In this document: in pieces, positions 20,660 to 29,760 of the stretch
How the letters are laid out: every line of letters starts with the position of its first letter
Position numbering within the stretch: the first letter of the stretch is position 1
IMG/VR virus record: IMGVR_UViG_3300035670_000297
Location: 1-51,696 of that record
Reading direction: 5' to 3' (one strand)
Origin: a virus
DNA length: 51,696 nucleotides
Program-made: the position numbers and the translations under genes
Notes under the pieces: generated by a model
What the model was told of the DNA's origin: nothing
What the model saw: only the letters and a program-made list of their open reading frames with translations
The model's database searches: none

Positions 20660-21085
20660 TTATGCAATTCGGGATCTGATTCGTGCCTGGATCGTGCCTT
20701 TGAAGTTCGTAACGTTACCAGTGTACTCAAATCCCAACCAACTTCCAGCAGGCACGATGTTCTCAAACGGGCACATGTTCAACTGGAACGTCCCCGCCGC
20801 CCCCAATGGGGCGCTGTTCGTGCAGATGTAAACCCCATCGCTTGCGAAGTTGGCGGTAGTTGGGACCGCAGGCACGGCCAACGTACCCACCAACTTCTGG
20901 AACTTCACGATCGACCCAGCCTGCCCGGCCTCATGGACCCCTACCCAAATAGAGTCCACGACAAAGTCCCTATCCGCAAAGAACCACGAAGTACCACTTG
21001 CAGCCTTCCCGGCGTCAACCTCAAACAGCATCACCTGAAAGTCATCAGGGTAATGCTGAGTTACAAGTGGTCTTTGCCCGGCCAC
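20660..21085 (-). CDS. Putative virion surface protein, paralogue of the next gene upstream
   Basis: The 141-residue product (GTG start at 21085, directly abutting the preceding stop) shares the opening PLVTQHYPDDFQV, an aromatic ADRDF/IVDSI block and the ending ARIRSRIA with the 144-residue product of 21086-21520. The two are clearly duplicated genes that have diverged in their middles. Both are beta-strand rich, as expected of a small structural domain, for example head decoration or fibre proteins. Their place next to internal virion genes supports a virion role, but the exact location is unknown. Confidence 0.6.
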   Translation of the reverse strand: MAGQRPLVTQHYPDDFQVMLFEVDAGKAASGTSWFFADRDFVVDSIWVGVHEAGQAGSIVKFQKLVGTLAVPAVPTTANFASDGVYICTNSAPLGAAGTFQLNMCPFENIVPAGSWLGFEYTGNVTNFKGTIQARIRSRIA

Positions 21086-21520
21086 TTAGGCCACGCGGCT
21101 TCGGAACCGCACCTGAATGATTCCGTCAGGCGTACCAATGGTTCCAGCCACGATTACGCCAACGAAGTTGCCAGCCTTCACAAGATTTGTGTCGCTGGAC
21201 GGCGTAGCCAAAGAAACAACCGTGGTAGCCGGGACCGTAGCACTACTACCCATCGCAAAAGCCGTGCCGTGAAGAGCAGTACCACCAGTGATGTGGGCTG
21301 CTGCCCCCGTTGAAGGGGTTGCAACAGTGCCGACGGTGCTCTTCGCCAACTGCAGTGTAGCGCCAGCACCACCAGCGGTTTGAATGCTGAAAGTAATGCT
21401 GTCAATCACAATGTCTCGATCGGCGTAGAACAGAAGATCGCCAGACGAAAACGCACGAATCTGAAAAGTCAGAACCTGGAAGTCGTCGGGGTAGTGCTGG
21501 GTAACGAGGGGGACGGGCAT
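21086..21520 (-). CDS. Putative virion surface protein, paralogue of 20660-21085
   Basis: The 144-residue product shares its first ~15 residues, the YADRDIVIDSI block and its last eight residues with the following gene. The middle is low-complexity Ala/Gly/Thr (GGAGATLQLAKSTVGTVATP), typical of beta-sandwich surface proteins. ATG 21520 is preceded by purine-rich sequence, and the gap to the upstream gene is six bases. Gene duplication with divergence suggests two versions of one structural part. Confidence 0.6.
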   Translation of the reverse strand: MPVPLVTQHYPDDFQVLTFQIRAFSSGDLLFYADRDIVIDSITFSIQTAGGAGATLQLAKSTVGTVATPSTGAAAHITGGTALHGTAFAMGSSATVPATTVVSLATPSSDTNLVKAGNFVGVIVAGTIGTPDGIIQVRFRSRVA

Positions 21521-21526
21521 GGGGGT

Positions 21527-22291
21527 TTATCCAATCAGTTCGGACAGCGGGTCTGGTTGCTGGAATGCGCCGCTGTCCATTGCACGCGCCAGCTCCATCA
21601 GAAGATCTTGCCGAGGCTGACCGCCCAACACCACTGCCCCTCGGGGCAACCGGCGACCAGCTGAGACTTGATTGTAGAGGGCAGGATTGTTCTGTGCAAC
21701 CCGCGCCAAGTTCTCCTGGATCGACTGCTGCAGTCGAGCATTCTCCATGATGCTCGCGATCTGTCGACCACGGAACTTGTCATTCTGCCTTCGAAGAACG
21801 TCTCCAGCTGCGAGTCGAGCCTGCTCTTGTGTTCGTCCCCCCGGACCAAGCAGGTCGGTTTCCTCGGTTAGGTAGTTGATAAGGGGAGAAGCACCAAGGT
21901 AGGCCAAGCCGCCAAGCCCACCCAAGCCGGCGAGTCCCCTCAGCATTCCCACTCTACGCCCAGCCAGACCTAAGCCTCGACCAAAGGCAGCCCTAGAACC
22001 CAGGCTCGTGCCAAGTTCAATGGCTTGACCGATGCGGCCAGCCCGCCGCTTGGCCATCTTCAACCGGCCACTCAGCTTGTTGAAGTAGCGGCCACGCTTT
22101 GGCCTAGCCCTCTGACTGAAAGTAGCAGAGCCGGGACGTTGTCTTTGTAGTTCCTCAAGAGCAGCCAATTCCTCTGGGGAGACTGCAGGAACAGGACCAA
22201 TAATAGGATCAGGACCAATCGGAGCATCGTATGCATCTGCTCCTTCGGGACCCCGACTCGGACCACGCCGGCGACGACGGCGACGAGCCAT
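21527..22291 (-). CDS. Basic virion-block protein with central Gly-rich hydrophobic segment (254 aa)
   Basis: The protein opens with an arginine run (MARRRRRRRG), has a further basic region (MAKRRAGRIGQ), then a small-residue hydrophobic stretch (LAGLGGLGGLAYLGASPL), and a glutamine- and alanine-rich helical C-terminus (ARLQQSIQENLARVAQNN). This pattern, basic plus amphipathic/hydrophobic, is common in phage internal proteins that pass through membranes with DNA. ATG 22291 overlaps the upstream stop as TAATG. Confidence 0.6.
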   Translation of the reverse strand: MARRRRRRRGPSRGPEGADAYDAPIGPDPIIGPVPAVSPEELAALEELQRQRPGSATFSQRARPKRGRYFNKLSGRLKMAKRRAGRIGQAIELGTSLGSRAAFGRGLGLAGRRVGMLRGLAGLGGLGGLAYLGASPLINYLTEETDLLGPGGRTQEQARLAAGDVLRRQNDKFRGRQIASIMENARLQQSIQENLARVAQNNPALYNQVSAGRRLPRGAVVLGGQPRQDLLMELARAMDSGAFQQPDPLSELIG

Positions 22292-22725
22292 TAGTAGTAA
22301 CCTCGCTCAGCCATGAGCTGAGCAAACCCTCGAGGAGTCTGCTGGGACATACCTGCAATCTGATCCCGGTATGCGTCAGTCAGGGTCATCAACTCGGGGC
22401 TAATCATTCGATTTGGCATGTTGAAAGAGCTGCCATACGCAGCACCCTGCGAGCCAACAAGCTGGTCTTGAAGCCCGCGCTTCTGCAGCATTCCTTCTAT
22501 AGCAGAGGTGCCCATGCCCGACGACCCACCCTGCTGCCGCATCAAAGCATCCAGAATGTCGGGGGGCAGTCCTCCCTCCCCACCACCATCCCCTTCCTCT
22601 GGAGAGCCCTGAACCATTCGGTCGAGCGACGGACCCAGAAGGCTAAACAACAACATGGCAGCAACATTGGCGCCCAAGAAGCCGCCAGCCTTACCAAGCA
22701 TCGAACCGATTCGTCCTCTAGCCAT
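22291..22725 (-). CDS. Small virion-block protein with hydrophobic N-terminus (144 aa)
   Basis: The N-terminus is basic then hydrophobic (KAGGFLGANVAAMLLFSLLG), followed by an acidic Gly-rich linker and a helical Gln/Ser-rich C-terminal half. It overlaps its upstream neighbour by eight bases and the downstream gene by one (TAATG), so the run is tightly coupled. It has the look of a short internal or tail-associated protein; no family is recognised. Confidence 0.6.
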   Translation of the reverse strand: MARGRIGSMLGKAGGFLGANVAAMLLFSLLGPSLDRMVQGSPEEGDGGGEGGLPPDILDALMRQQGGSSGMGTSAIEGMLQKRGLQDQLVGSQGAAYGSSFNMPNRMISPELMTLTDAYRDQIAGMSQQTPRGFAQLMAERGYY

Positions 22726-23122
22726 GTTGCATCATCTCCTGCTGCGCTCGAAGCCGCTCGATGCGCTCGGCGACATCATAACGCGTAAACGCCGCAATGC
22801 CGAATACCGACTCCTGACTGTCGGCGTCCCACAGGTGCCACACGACCGACCGATTGAGTCGATGGGGGGACAAAGCACGAGTATCTCGAAGATCCCAGAG
22901 CCACCTGCGAAGCACCTTCTGCGTGACTTCCCGGCCCCCCACGACCAGGTCCTCGCTCCCGACATCTACCAGCGAAGCGGGATGTCCCCCCACGTTGAGG
23001 TCGGGGACCGTCTCCTGGGTCCACCCCTGCAGGGGGAAGACATAGCCGTACTCCTCCTTGCGGTGGTTCTCCACAAGGTGGGTAGTTACGGCCTTCCAGT
23101 CTGGCGAGTCTGGGGCTTTCAT
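22718..23122 (-). CDS. Unknown protein (134 aa)
   Basis: ATG 23122 overlaps the upstream stop (ATGA). The product is Trp-, Asp- and Arg-rich with a mixed alpha/beta pattern (KEEYGYVFPLQGWTQE, VVWHLWDADSQESVFG) and a helical end (RIERLRAQQEMM). It differs from its low-complexity neighbours and looks like a globular soluble domain. Function unknown; it may be an assembly factor within the internal virion protein operon. Confidence 0.55.
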   Translation of the reverse strand: MKAPDSPDWKAVTTHLVENHRKEEYGYVFPLQGWTQETVPDLNVGGHPASLVDVGSEDLVVGGREVTQKVLRRWLWDLRDTRALSPHRLNRSVVWHLWDADSQESVFGIAAFTRYDVAERIERLRAQQEMMQHG

Positions 23123-24861
23123 CGGTACTCAGTGGGCCTCTCAAGGGGGCCGGGTGTTTGTCCCCTGCCCCTCCGCTTCTTCGCTTGCTCCTCCAGCAGC
23201 CTCGCGCGTTCCTGGCTTCCAGCTTCCGCAACCATCTGGTCGAGAACGTCGAGGTTAAGGCCCTGGGCATTAGCGGGATCTGCCAAGAACTCAGCCATCG
23301 CCTTCTTGAGGTCCTTCGTAATGACGTTTTGACCGGTGATGTCAGCCATCGTTCCAAGCAACTCCCGAATGGCCTTGACTTGATCTGGCTGAGCAATTCC
23401 AAACTGACCACGGCGCACGTCAGCTCCCGGCCCAAGTGTGGCGTCGAGAAGCTGAGTAAGCTGCCGCTCGTCCATGGTGATCTCGCCACCAGGGCCGCTT
23501 GGAGTAAACGCCTTGTTGATCGCCTGAATGACTCGCTCGTAATCGGAGGCTCTTTGAATCTGACCCGAGCCAAACACTGAACCAAGGGTCGTTGCGATAG
23601 AGTCAAGCTCATCTGACAGCCCTCGACCCAGCGCATTGATGAGATCCTGCTCAGTGCCCTCTCCCGTCACGTCGCCAAACCGGGGCGTAGCAACGCCACC
23701 CTCGCCGGCAGGACCCTGCTGGATGGCCTTAGCCGCTGCCTTGAAGAACTCCACAAAGCCTTCTTGGCCAAGACCGCTTTGACCACCAAGGTCAGTAATC
23801 CGATCCTGCAATCGGCTCTTCACCATGTTGATGCGGTCAGGATCTCCTGACTGAGTGGCAATCCTCAACATGTCAACGTCGGCCATCAAGCCCCCGATGT
23901 CGTCACTGGAAAGACCAAGCTTGCTGGCAAGATCGCCACCAAGCATCTGCGTAACGGCTCGAGACTTACTGCCACTTACAGAAGCCGCAGCTCGGCCGGC
24001 CTCGATGCTACCTGCAATACCTGCCCTACGTTGAAAGAGACCAGGCTCATCATAAAACCCTGCTCGTCCAATCGCCCCGAGGATGCCGCCTTCTGGCGCT
24101 GAGGCCGCCCAGTTCTTCAAGGTCTCCTCGGGAACAAGTGCAGCAAGGGCGGCAGCAAAGCCTTCATCCTGAATAGCAAAGTGAAGATCGGAATACGCTG
24201 CCACTCCGGGGATTCCACCTCCGGAGACGAGTCCGCCGGTTGCCTTGCTACGGGCGCCTTGAACCACGTTTCGCAGAGCACCAGTGAAGTCAATGGCTCC
24301 GCCTTCAGCAATGGCCTTATCTCTCTGGGCCATGAGCGCGTCTCGCTGGGTTTGGAACCCATTGACCAGTTGCTCCCGCTGCGTACTGCTCAGTTGCGTC
24401 AAGCCAGCGGCCGAAGCTTCAGACTCCGCAATCGAAGTCTTCATCTCTTCGCTCCTCTGCATCAACTCGAAACGGCGATGTCGAAGCTCTTCCCGCTTTG
24501 CTCCAGTGGCGACTGAGATCTGCGCCTCGAGCTGATCCTGCTCTTGCTCAAGCTCAAGCTGCTGTCCCATGAGGCGCTCTCGAGCCTGCTGCTCGAGAGC
24601 CATTCGGTCTTGGTTCAGCTTGGACTGCATCTGACCCTGAGCACCCAGCATCTCCATCTGTCGTGCAAAACCCCGCTCTTCGCTTTCCTTCTGACGCCCG
24701 TAGGCTCGAGCCTCGGCATCCCTAGTCTCGGCCATCATGCGCATGAACTGCTCGCGGCTGCCCATGTCTCCTGGGTCACGACCGCCGCCGCCACCCCCAC
24801 GACCCTGCAGGGCCATGAGCTGCGCGTTCACATCAGATCCAAATGGAGACTGAAGACTCAT
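23119..24861 (-). CDS. Large helical internal virion protein (580 aa)
   Basis: ATG 24861 is preferred over an upstream in-frame start at 24909 because it overlaps the previous stop as TAATG, the pattern used throughout this block. The first 160 residues are a charged, Gln/Glu/Met-rich coiled coil (for example ALEQQARERLMGQQLELEQE), followed by a more globular helical region and a basic end. The composition and place between the nozzle gene and the largest protein match the T7-like ejection protein set. No enzymatic motif was seen. Confidence 0.6.
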   Translation of the reverse strand: MSLQSPFGSDVNAQLMALQGRGGGGGGRDPGDMGSREQFMRMMAETRDAEARAYGRQKESEERGFARQMEMLGAQGQMQSKLNQDRMALEQQARERLMGQQLELEQEQDQLEAQISVATGAKREELRHRRFELMQRSEEMKTSIAESEASAAGLTQLSSTQREQLVNGFQTQRDALMAQRDKAIAEGGAIDFTGALRNVVQGARSKATGGLVSGGGIPGVAAYSDLHFAIQDEGFAAALAALVPEETLKNWAASAPEGGILGAIGRAGFYDEPGLFQRRAGIAGSIEAGRAAASVSGSKSRAVTQMLGGDLASKLGLSSDDIGGLMADVDMLRIATQSGDPDRINMVKSRLQDRITDLGGQSGLGQEGFVEFFKAAAKAIQQGPAGEGGVATPRFGDVTGEGTEQDLINALGRGLSDELDSIATTLGSVFGSGQIQRASDYERVIQAINKAFTPSGPGGEITMDERQLTQLLDATLGPGADVRRGQFGIAQPDQVKAIRELLGTMADITGQNVITKDLKKAMAEFLADPANAQGLNLDVLDQMVAEAGSQERARLLEEQAKKRRGRGQTPGPLERPTEYR

Positions 24862-26183
24862 TAGATGATTCCCCTTCGACGACCTTCTTGGTATGCCTCG
24901 GTGCCCCAATCAGGACCAAGGCCAAGTCGCTTTGCTGCCTCAGGACTCATAAGCCCACTTTCCGTAGTTCGAAGTGGTGGAAGTTGCGAAGCTGCTGGAG
25001 CACTCGAAGCCATGGGCTGCCGTACCCCTCTGCGAGAGGTCTCCACAATGTTTCCGCCGAAGTTCATCGGGGTGGCTTGTGCTCCCCCCACGAGTCCGAA
25101 CTGGTTGCGTGGGATGAGGTTCTGGGCGTTCATCGCAGTAATCATGGTCTGCAGCATCGACACCGGGCTGAAGGGCCGAGCCATAATCAACTGGGCAGAG
25201 TTGCTGAGACCCTGCAGTCGCAGGCTCTCAGCCGCCTGAGCCGCCTGTGCTTGCTGCTGGGCAGAGGCCTGATAGAGACCAGCAGCCAACTGACGAGCCT
25301 GCTGCTGACCCATACGAGCGCCATACTGCAGCTGGGCACCAGCCTGCCCCAAGCCGGCGCCGAACTCCGCACTCCGCTGCTGCATCCCAGCAAGCGTCTG
25401 CTGCAAGCCGGCAGTTGTTCGCTCTTTCTCGGCGGCAAGATCAGTGACAGTCTTGAACTTCAACTGGTCTGCCTGCTGACGGATCTGACGAGACGCCTCC
25501 TGGAACTGACCCTGCGTTCCGGGGATCGCGCCTCCCATGGCAGCGGCCGCCTCGTCCGTTCGAGCGGCCTCTGACTGCGCAATGGCAGAAGCAGCGGCAC
25601 TCTGCTGCTGGGCAATCGACTCACCGTAGTCACGGATGGCCTTCTGCTGATCGGCCCTCGCCTGGCCGTATTCCCTAGCGTACTTCTTCTCGACATCCGC
25701 AAACTGCCTCTGCATGTCTTCAAAAGCAGTGTCAGCAATGTTGATGGCCTGTTCGCCCATCTGACGCATACGCGCCAGGTCTCCAACACCGGCCGTCCTG
25801 ATTGCAGAGGCCCCAGCCTCGGCGCCACTTCGAATGTCACGAGCGGCGTTCATGACGTTGCCGTAGTTCATCGCCTCAGCTTGACGTGCTGCAAGATCGT
25901 CAAGAGCCACAGCGCCCAGCATGTGGTGGCCGCCAATGCGACCAGCAGACCCGGCCTGCATCAACTGCTGAGGGCTTGTGTGAAAGCCGGACATGATGTC
26001 CATGAGGGCCTGACGATGGGCCTGGTCCATCCTTTGCGCCTCTCCAAGCGCAAACGATTGGCCAGCTTGCTGGTGCATCATCCCGGGCGTCATCGAGCCA
26101 GGACCACCCTGTGCATAGCTGCGCGGAGCTGGAGAATTAGCGGCTCCGAATGGAACGTTGAATGGGTTTTGGAAGGAGCTCAT
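24861..26183 (-). CDS. Ala/Gln-rich helical internal virion protein (440 aa)
   Basis: ATG 26183 follows AAAGAAG-like purines. The central 250 residues are almost entirely Ala, Gln, Glu, Arg and Met in long helices (ARADQQKAIRDYGESIAQQQ, LYQASAQQQAQAAQAAESLR), flanked by Pro/Gly-rich ends. This is typical of podovirus internal core or ejection proteins, which form elongated helical assemblies. It sits two genes after the nozzle candidate. Confidence 0.6.
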   Translation of the reverse strand: MSSFQNPFNVPFGAANSPAPRSYAQGGPGSMTPGMMHQQAGQSFALGEAQRMDQAHRQALMDIMSGFHTSPQQLMQAGSAGRIGGHHMLGAVALDDLAARQAEAMNYGNVMNAARDIRSGAEAGASAIRTAGVGDLARMRQMGEQAINIADTAFEDMQRQFADVEKKYAREYGQARADQQKAIRDYGESIAQQQSAAASAIAQSEAARTDEAAAAMGGAIPGTQGQFQEASRQIRQQADQLKFKTVTDLAAEKERTTAGLQQTLAGMQQRSAEFGAGLGQAGAQLQYGARMGQQQARQLAAGLYQASAQQQAQAAQAAESLRLQGLSNSAQLIMARPFSPVSMLQTMITAMNAQNLIPRNQFGLVGGAQATPMNFGGNIVETSRRGVRQPMASSAPAASQLPPLRTTESGLMSPEAAKRLGLGPDWGTEAYQEGRRRGII

Positions 26184-26198
26184 CTTCTTTGCAGCCTA

Positions 26199-26651
26199 CT
26201 AAAAGCGGTAGCCTCGATCTTCGTACTGCTGTCTCAGTTGGTTGTACCGATCAAGGTAGGGAAGCATGTCTTGCATATACCGAGACGATGGATTTGCGCC
26301 GATGATTCCAAGATCAGCAGCCATACGAGGGGAGTAGCCCCCAAATGCTGCACCTGCGTAATCCTTCATTGACTTCGGATTTGCATAGTTCCTGTCTTGG
26401 CGGTTTGCCCCTAAGAGTTGCCTGCTAACTCGTTGGGCTTCCTGCCTTAGACGATTGAAGTCCGACTCGTAGTCCGACCCAAGCTGGGAATAGCCAGACG
26501 CTTGACGCTGCATTTGAGAACTAGCGGCAGGGTTCTCTCTACGCATCTGCTGAAAGACTTGATAGGGATTGAGAGCTGACTGGGCCGAAGCTCCAGACCT
26601 AGCCATAAGGGATTGGAGGTCCCCCAACGAGATTCCCATTGGGCCATTCAT
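26199..26651 (-). CDS. Small internal virion protein (150 aa)
   Basis: The product is Gln-, Arg-, Tyr- and Ser-rich and mainly helical (FNRLRQEAQRVSRQLLGAN, YLDRYNQLRQQYED). ATG 26651 overlaps the stop of the nozzle gene as TAATG. Its position directly after the nozzle and before larger helical proteins matches the smallest ejection protein in T7-like phages, but no sequence similarity to a named family is evident. Confidence 0.5.
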   Translation of the reverse strand: MNGPMGISLGDLQSLMARSGASAQSALNPYQVFQQMRRENPAASSQMQRQASGYSQLGSDYESDFNRLRQEAQRVSRQLLGANRQDRNYANPKSMKDYAGAAFGGYSPRMAADLGIIGANPSSRYMQDMLPYLDRYNQLRQQYEDRGYRF

Positions 26652-29155
26652 TAGACGTATCTCCTGTCACTGTCAAGTATCCTGCCTTTTAGCGTCAAAG
26701 CAAGCAGGGTAATGTCAGCTCCTGGCCAGAAGCAGACCCACGAGGGGGAGAGCGTTGAAGAGACAACGCCATGCTTTCCAAAGGAGGCGTTTGGCACATC
26801 CTCCGGATCCGTGATCGAGGTGCCAAAACACACCGCTGGGACCTGTCCTCCCCCCACGGACGTGAGCGGGGTAAGCGGCACAGCAGGGCCAGCCAGCGGC
26901 TGGTTTGCCACCAAACCAGGGGCAAGAGGCCCTATAGGACGGGAGCCTCGGTAGACCTCCGCCATCCAGAAGGGGTTGGCCGACGCCGACTCACCGGGAT
27001 CCGCCGTGGGGGGATTAGACGAGGAGTTGTACTCCACATAGGCCGCCATTGAAGAAACCTGCTTGTTCCGGAAGAAGTCCTTGAACTCCCCCGCTCCCGG
27101 TTGGAACTCGGTTCCCACATTCGACCCGGTCCACCGCATAAATACCGGGGCACAGGAGATAAGCCCACGTGAGTCGGGAGACCCCATGCTCGACAAAAGC
27201 ACCCTCTGCCCAAGCGTAAAGGGGGCCACAACGGTGCTGTCTCCTTGGACCACGTATCCAGCGCACCCGTAGTAGTTGGCCTCAGACGGGGTGGAGCCCG
27301 AGGGATCAAACGTAGTTCCCCCCCACGACCCGGTATCCCAGTACCTAATAATGGCGGAGTCCCCCAGCAAACTCTTGTTTCGGGTCACCTCATCCGTGCC
27401 TGTTGCCGGGACAAAGACACCCCAGTTCTGCGTGCCAGACAAGGGTCCTTGGGGCTTGAAGAACAGGGCCCGACGCTCCAGAGCCCCGGTGCTGGAGACC
27501 CAGTTACCAGCCCTCAAGAACTTGAAGGGCAGGTCCACCAACTCGGTCATGCGGCTGGTTGAGAACCACATGAGCGCCGCATGGCCTGTAGCCCCAGTCT
27601 CCGTTTGGGTGGGCCGGTAGGTATAGAGGCACATGGTGTTGGCGTCATAAGCCAGCTGGACTGAGCTGATCGTGGAGATCCAGGTGTTCTGTAGCAGGTT
27701 GTTCAAGCCAAGCACGTCGTCTACCTGACCCTCGGCACTAACCGCCTTCAAGCCACGGTTACTTACGAAGTAGATGAGATTGCCTACCGACTCGATACCC
27801 CACCTAGCTGCCAACCCAAAGCCTGGGTGCATCTCCTCAATCCGAGCAAATGCCCCCTGCCGGCGGATGTGGTAGAGCCTGTCCTGAGAAAAGCCCAGCA
27901 TCATCGATCCAACTTTGCGAAGTCCGATGATCTCGTTTGAGGGGGTTTGTGGAACCCACCGACTAAACGGGCTAAAGTTCTCCGGCAGGATTTCCAGAAG
28001 CGAAGACCACCTCAGCTCCCCCAATCCAGCCGGGGGGGACAGGGGAGTCGTGCCAGTTGGGAGTGTGGGAGCGCCCGAGATGCGGCTAACAAACAGAGTG
28101 CCTTCAAGGAACTGAGCAATGCCTCCCTTGGGCATCGTCGCCTCGAGGTTGCCTCGCTCGACATACACATCCTTGTATACGAGCACCCGGTCTTGGTTTG
28201 ACGCAAAGCCCTCGTAAGTGGTAGTGTTATTCAACCCGTCAATCGTGACCGTGACCTCCAGGTGCATCGGCGCCCCAGAAGCCCCACCGCCAGTTGAACC
28301 CTGATTGACGGTTCGGTAAACGAGTGCCCGGTCATACCCCGTCTTATTGCGGACTGAGTATTGCAACATGCCTCGAGCAGAGTCGAGGTTTAGTGTTGAA
28401 GTCTCGTGAATAAAAACTTCTCCGTTCTCGCTGATGGGGGTCTTACGGCCTGTGGTTGTGTTGATGTACTGAATCGCAAAACCATACCGCCCACGAGTCA
28501 GCCTGTTTGCGTCCGTAGTCCCTGTGGGGTTTGGGCTTGGGCTTGTGGTGCTGCCTGCGTTGTAGGCCCGAACAACAAGATCCGCTGTCTGCGGAGTTGC
28601 AAACGCTGGCGTAACGTTGCCACCTAACAACGAGGAAGACGCTGCGATAGCAAGAACGGTTGGTCGCGCCCCCGGGCCAGCGGGCTCTGCGTCAACGTCC
28701 AAGCTAAACGCGCCACTCGCATTCAAGATGTGAAGCGAAGGGTCATACCCCCTAGCAAACACAAAGATGTACCGACCCAGAACCTGAACGTCTACCTCCA
28801 AACCTACAGCCCCGGTAATCGTTCGAAGGCTAATCTCTGCAATCGAAGACCCGTTCCAACCTCGGAATAGAAACTCGGTGTTGCCTCCGTTCTCGATTAC
28901 AAGAACGTAGCCATACGAAAACGCCGTGGCGCTGCGGAGTGGGTTGACTGGAAAGCAGTTGACCAGCGTCCCGGTTACCGAGAAAGAATCAACGCGAACA
29001 AACCCCGGATGTGGGCGAAGTCCCCCCACGTGGTTGCCGTCAAAGCCGATCAGATCCCAAGCAGTTTCCTTGGGAAGAGACGGACGAGACTGGGCTTTCG
29101 AGGAGCTTACGAGCCCCGCAAAGTTCCAAGTCCAGTTTGTTTCAACGTCAGCCAC
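26651..29155 (-). CDS. Tail nozzle protein (T7 gp12-like, beta-propeller type)
   Basis: The 834-residue protein begins with a segment like other podovirus nozzle proteins (WDLIGFDGNHVGGLRPHPGF) and continues with repeated beta-rich blades (for example GRYIFVFARG, MLGFSQDRLYHIRR, NLIYFVSNRGLKAVS, LMWFSTSRMTEL), as expected of the propeller domains that form the distal tail tube. GTG 29155 has GGAGG six bases upstream. It is followed by the helical ejection proteins and the adaptor candidate lies upstream, matching T7-like order. Function is inferred from fold pattern and context. Confidence 0.65.
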   Translation of the reverse strand: MADVETNWTWNFAGLVSSSKAQSRPSLPKETAWDLIGFDGNHVGGLRPHPGFVRVDSFSVTGTLVNCFPVNPLRSATAFSYGYVLVIENGGNTEFLFRGWNGSSIAEISLRTITGAVGLEVDVQVLGRYIFVFARGYDPSLHILNASGAFSLDVDAEPAGPGARPTVLAIAASSSLLGGNVTPAFATPQTADLVVRAYNAGSTTSPSPNPTGTTDANRLTRGRYGFAIQYINTTTGRKTPISENGEVFIHETSTLNLDSARGMLQYSVRNKTGYDRALVYRTVNQGSTGGGASGAPMHLEVTVTIDGLNNTTTYEGFASNQDRVLVYKDVYVERGNLEATMPKGGIAQFLEGTLFVSRISGAPTLPTGTTPLSPPAGLGELRWSSLLEILPENFSPFSRWVPQTPSNEIIGLRKVGSMMLGFSQDRLYHIRRQGAFARIEEMHPGFGLAARWGIESVGNLIYFVSNRGLKAVSAEGQVDDVLGLNNLLQNTWISTISSVQLAYDANTMCLYTYRPTQTETGATGHAALMWFSTSRMTELVDLPFKFLRAGNWVSSTGALERRALFFKPQGPLSGTQNWGVFVPATGTDEVTRNKSLLGDSAIIRYWDTGSWGGTTFDPSGSTPSEANYYGCAGYVVQGDSTVVAPFTLGQRVLLSSMGSPDSRGLISCAPVFMRWTGSNVGTEFQPGAGEFKDFFRNKQVSSMAAYVEYNSSSNPPTADPGESASANPFWMAEVYRGSRPIGPLAPGLVANQPLAGPAVPLTPLTSVGGGQVPAVCFGTSITDPEDVPNASFGKHGVVSSTLSPSWVCFWPGADITLLALTLKGRILDSDRRYV

Positions 29156-29438
29156 CCCTTGCCTCCAGACGATCCAGCCTGAGCCGGAGGTCTGTCAGGT
29201 CCCGATCATGAACCCTATCTGTGCCCGTGAGGTTGATGGTGGTCTTCACCAAGTCGCTTACCACGGCCTTCAGCTCCGTCACGCTTTCCTGCTGGTTCGT
29301 CAAGATCTGGTCCCTCCGACCGATCTCAACGGGAAGCATGATGATGCCAGTCAGGATGCTGAGGAAGGTGCCAGTCTTGGTGATCTGGTCCCAAATCTGG
29401 GGGAACGTGTACTTATGGTTTGGGTTGTAGGGGGGCAT
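29148..29438 (-). CDS. Small membrane protein with coiled coil, holin-like (96 aa)
   Basis: A hydrophobic segment (TGTFLSILTGIIMLPVEIG, about residues 22-40) is followed by a heptad-rich helix (QQESVTELKAVVSDLVKTTI to the C-terminus). The one-span plus coiled-coil layout is seen in XhlA-like and other small phage lysis or membrane proteins. It lies beside a lipoprotein gene and another tiny membrane gene, which supports a lysis role. Its stop overlaps the nozzle gene's GTG by eight bases. Confidence 0.5.
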   Translation of the reverse strand: MPPYNPNHKYTFPQIWDQITKTGTFLSILTGIIMLPVEIGRRDQILTNQQESVTELKAVVSDLVKTTINLTGTDRVHDRDLTDLRLRLDRLEARGG

Positions 29439-29760
29439 TGGTGGACTTCTTTCGTTCTTCCAGAATAACAGCGGACTTGAGCAGCACCAAGTAGTTGATG
29501 GCGTCCACGATGGTGTCCTGCACGCTCTCGTTGACCTGCAGCTTTCCCTTGCTGATGAAGGTCGCCAACCGGCTCACCTTGTCCAAGAACCGAATGAAGA
29601 TCCCCCCACTAATGGTGCCTACCCCCAAGTGGGGGCCAAGCTCGAAGTTGCGGAACGGGTTGTCCACCCCGTTGGTGTAGTCGGCCTGCTTGATCTTCAT
29701 GATGGACTGGGCCAACTGGCACAGGTCTTCGTGAATCTCCAACACCTCGTCCGTGGTCAT
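29413..29760 (-). CDS. DUF1599-like protein (nucleotide modification associated / MazG-like)
   Basis: ATG 29760 has GGAG at good spacing (AAGGAGACCCC). The 115-residue product contains DYTNGVDNPFRNFELG, a DKVSRLATFISKGK segment and ESVQDTIVDAINYLVLLKSA, which match the DUF1599 pattern of phage proteins linked to nucleotide modification and resembling the MazG helical fold. Such proteins may act on nucleotides, but the activity is not established. It is unusual to find it in the lysis region. Its start overlaps the lipoprotein gene stop (ATGA). Confidence 0.65.
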   Translation of the reverse strand: MTTDEVLEIHEDLCQLAQSIMKIKQADYTNGVDNPFRNFELGPHLGVGTISGGIFIRFLDKVSRLATFISKGKLQVNESVQDTIVDAINYLVLLKSAVILEERKKSTNAPLQPKP

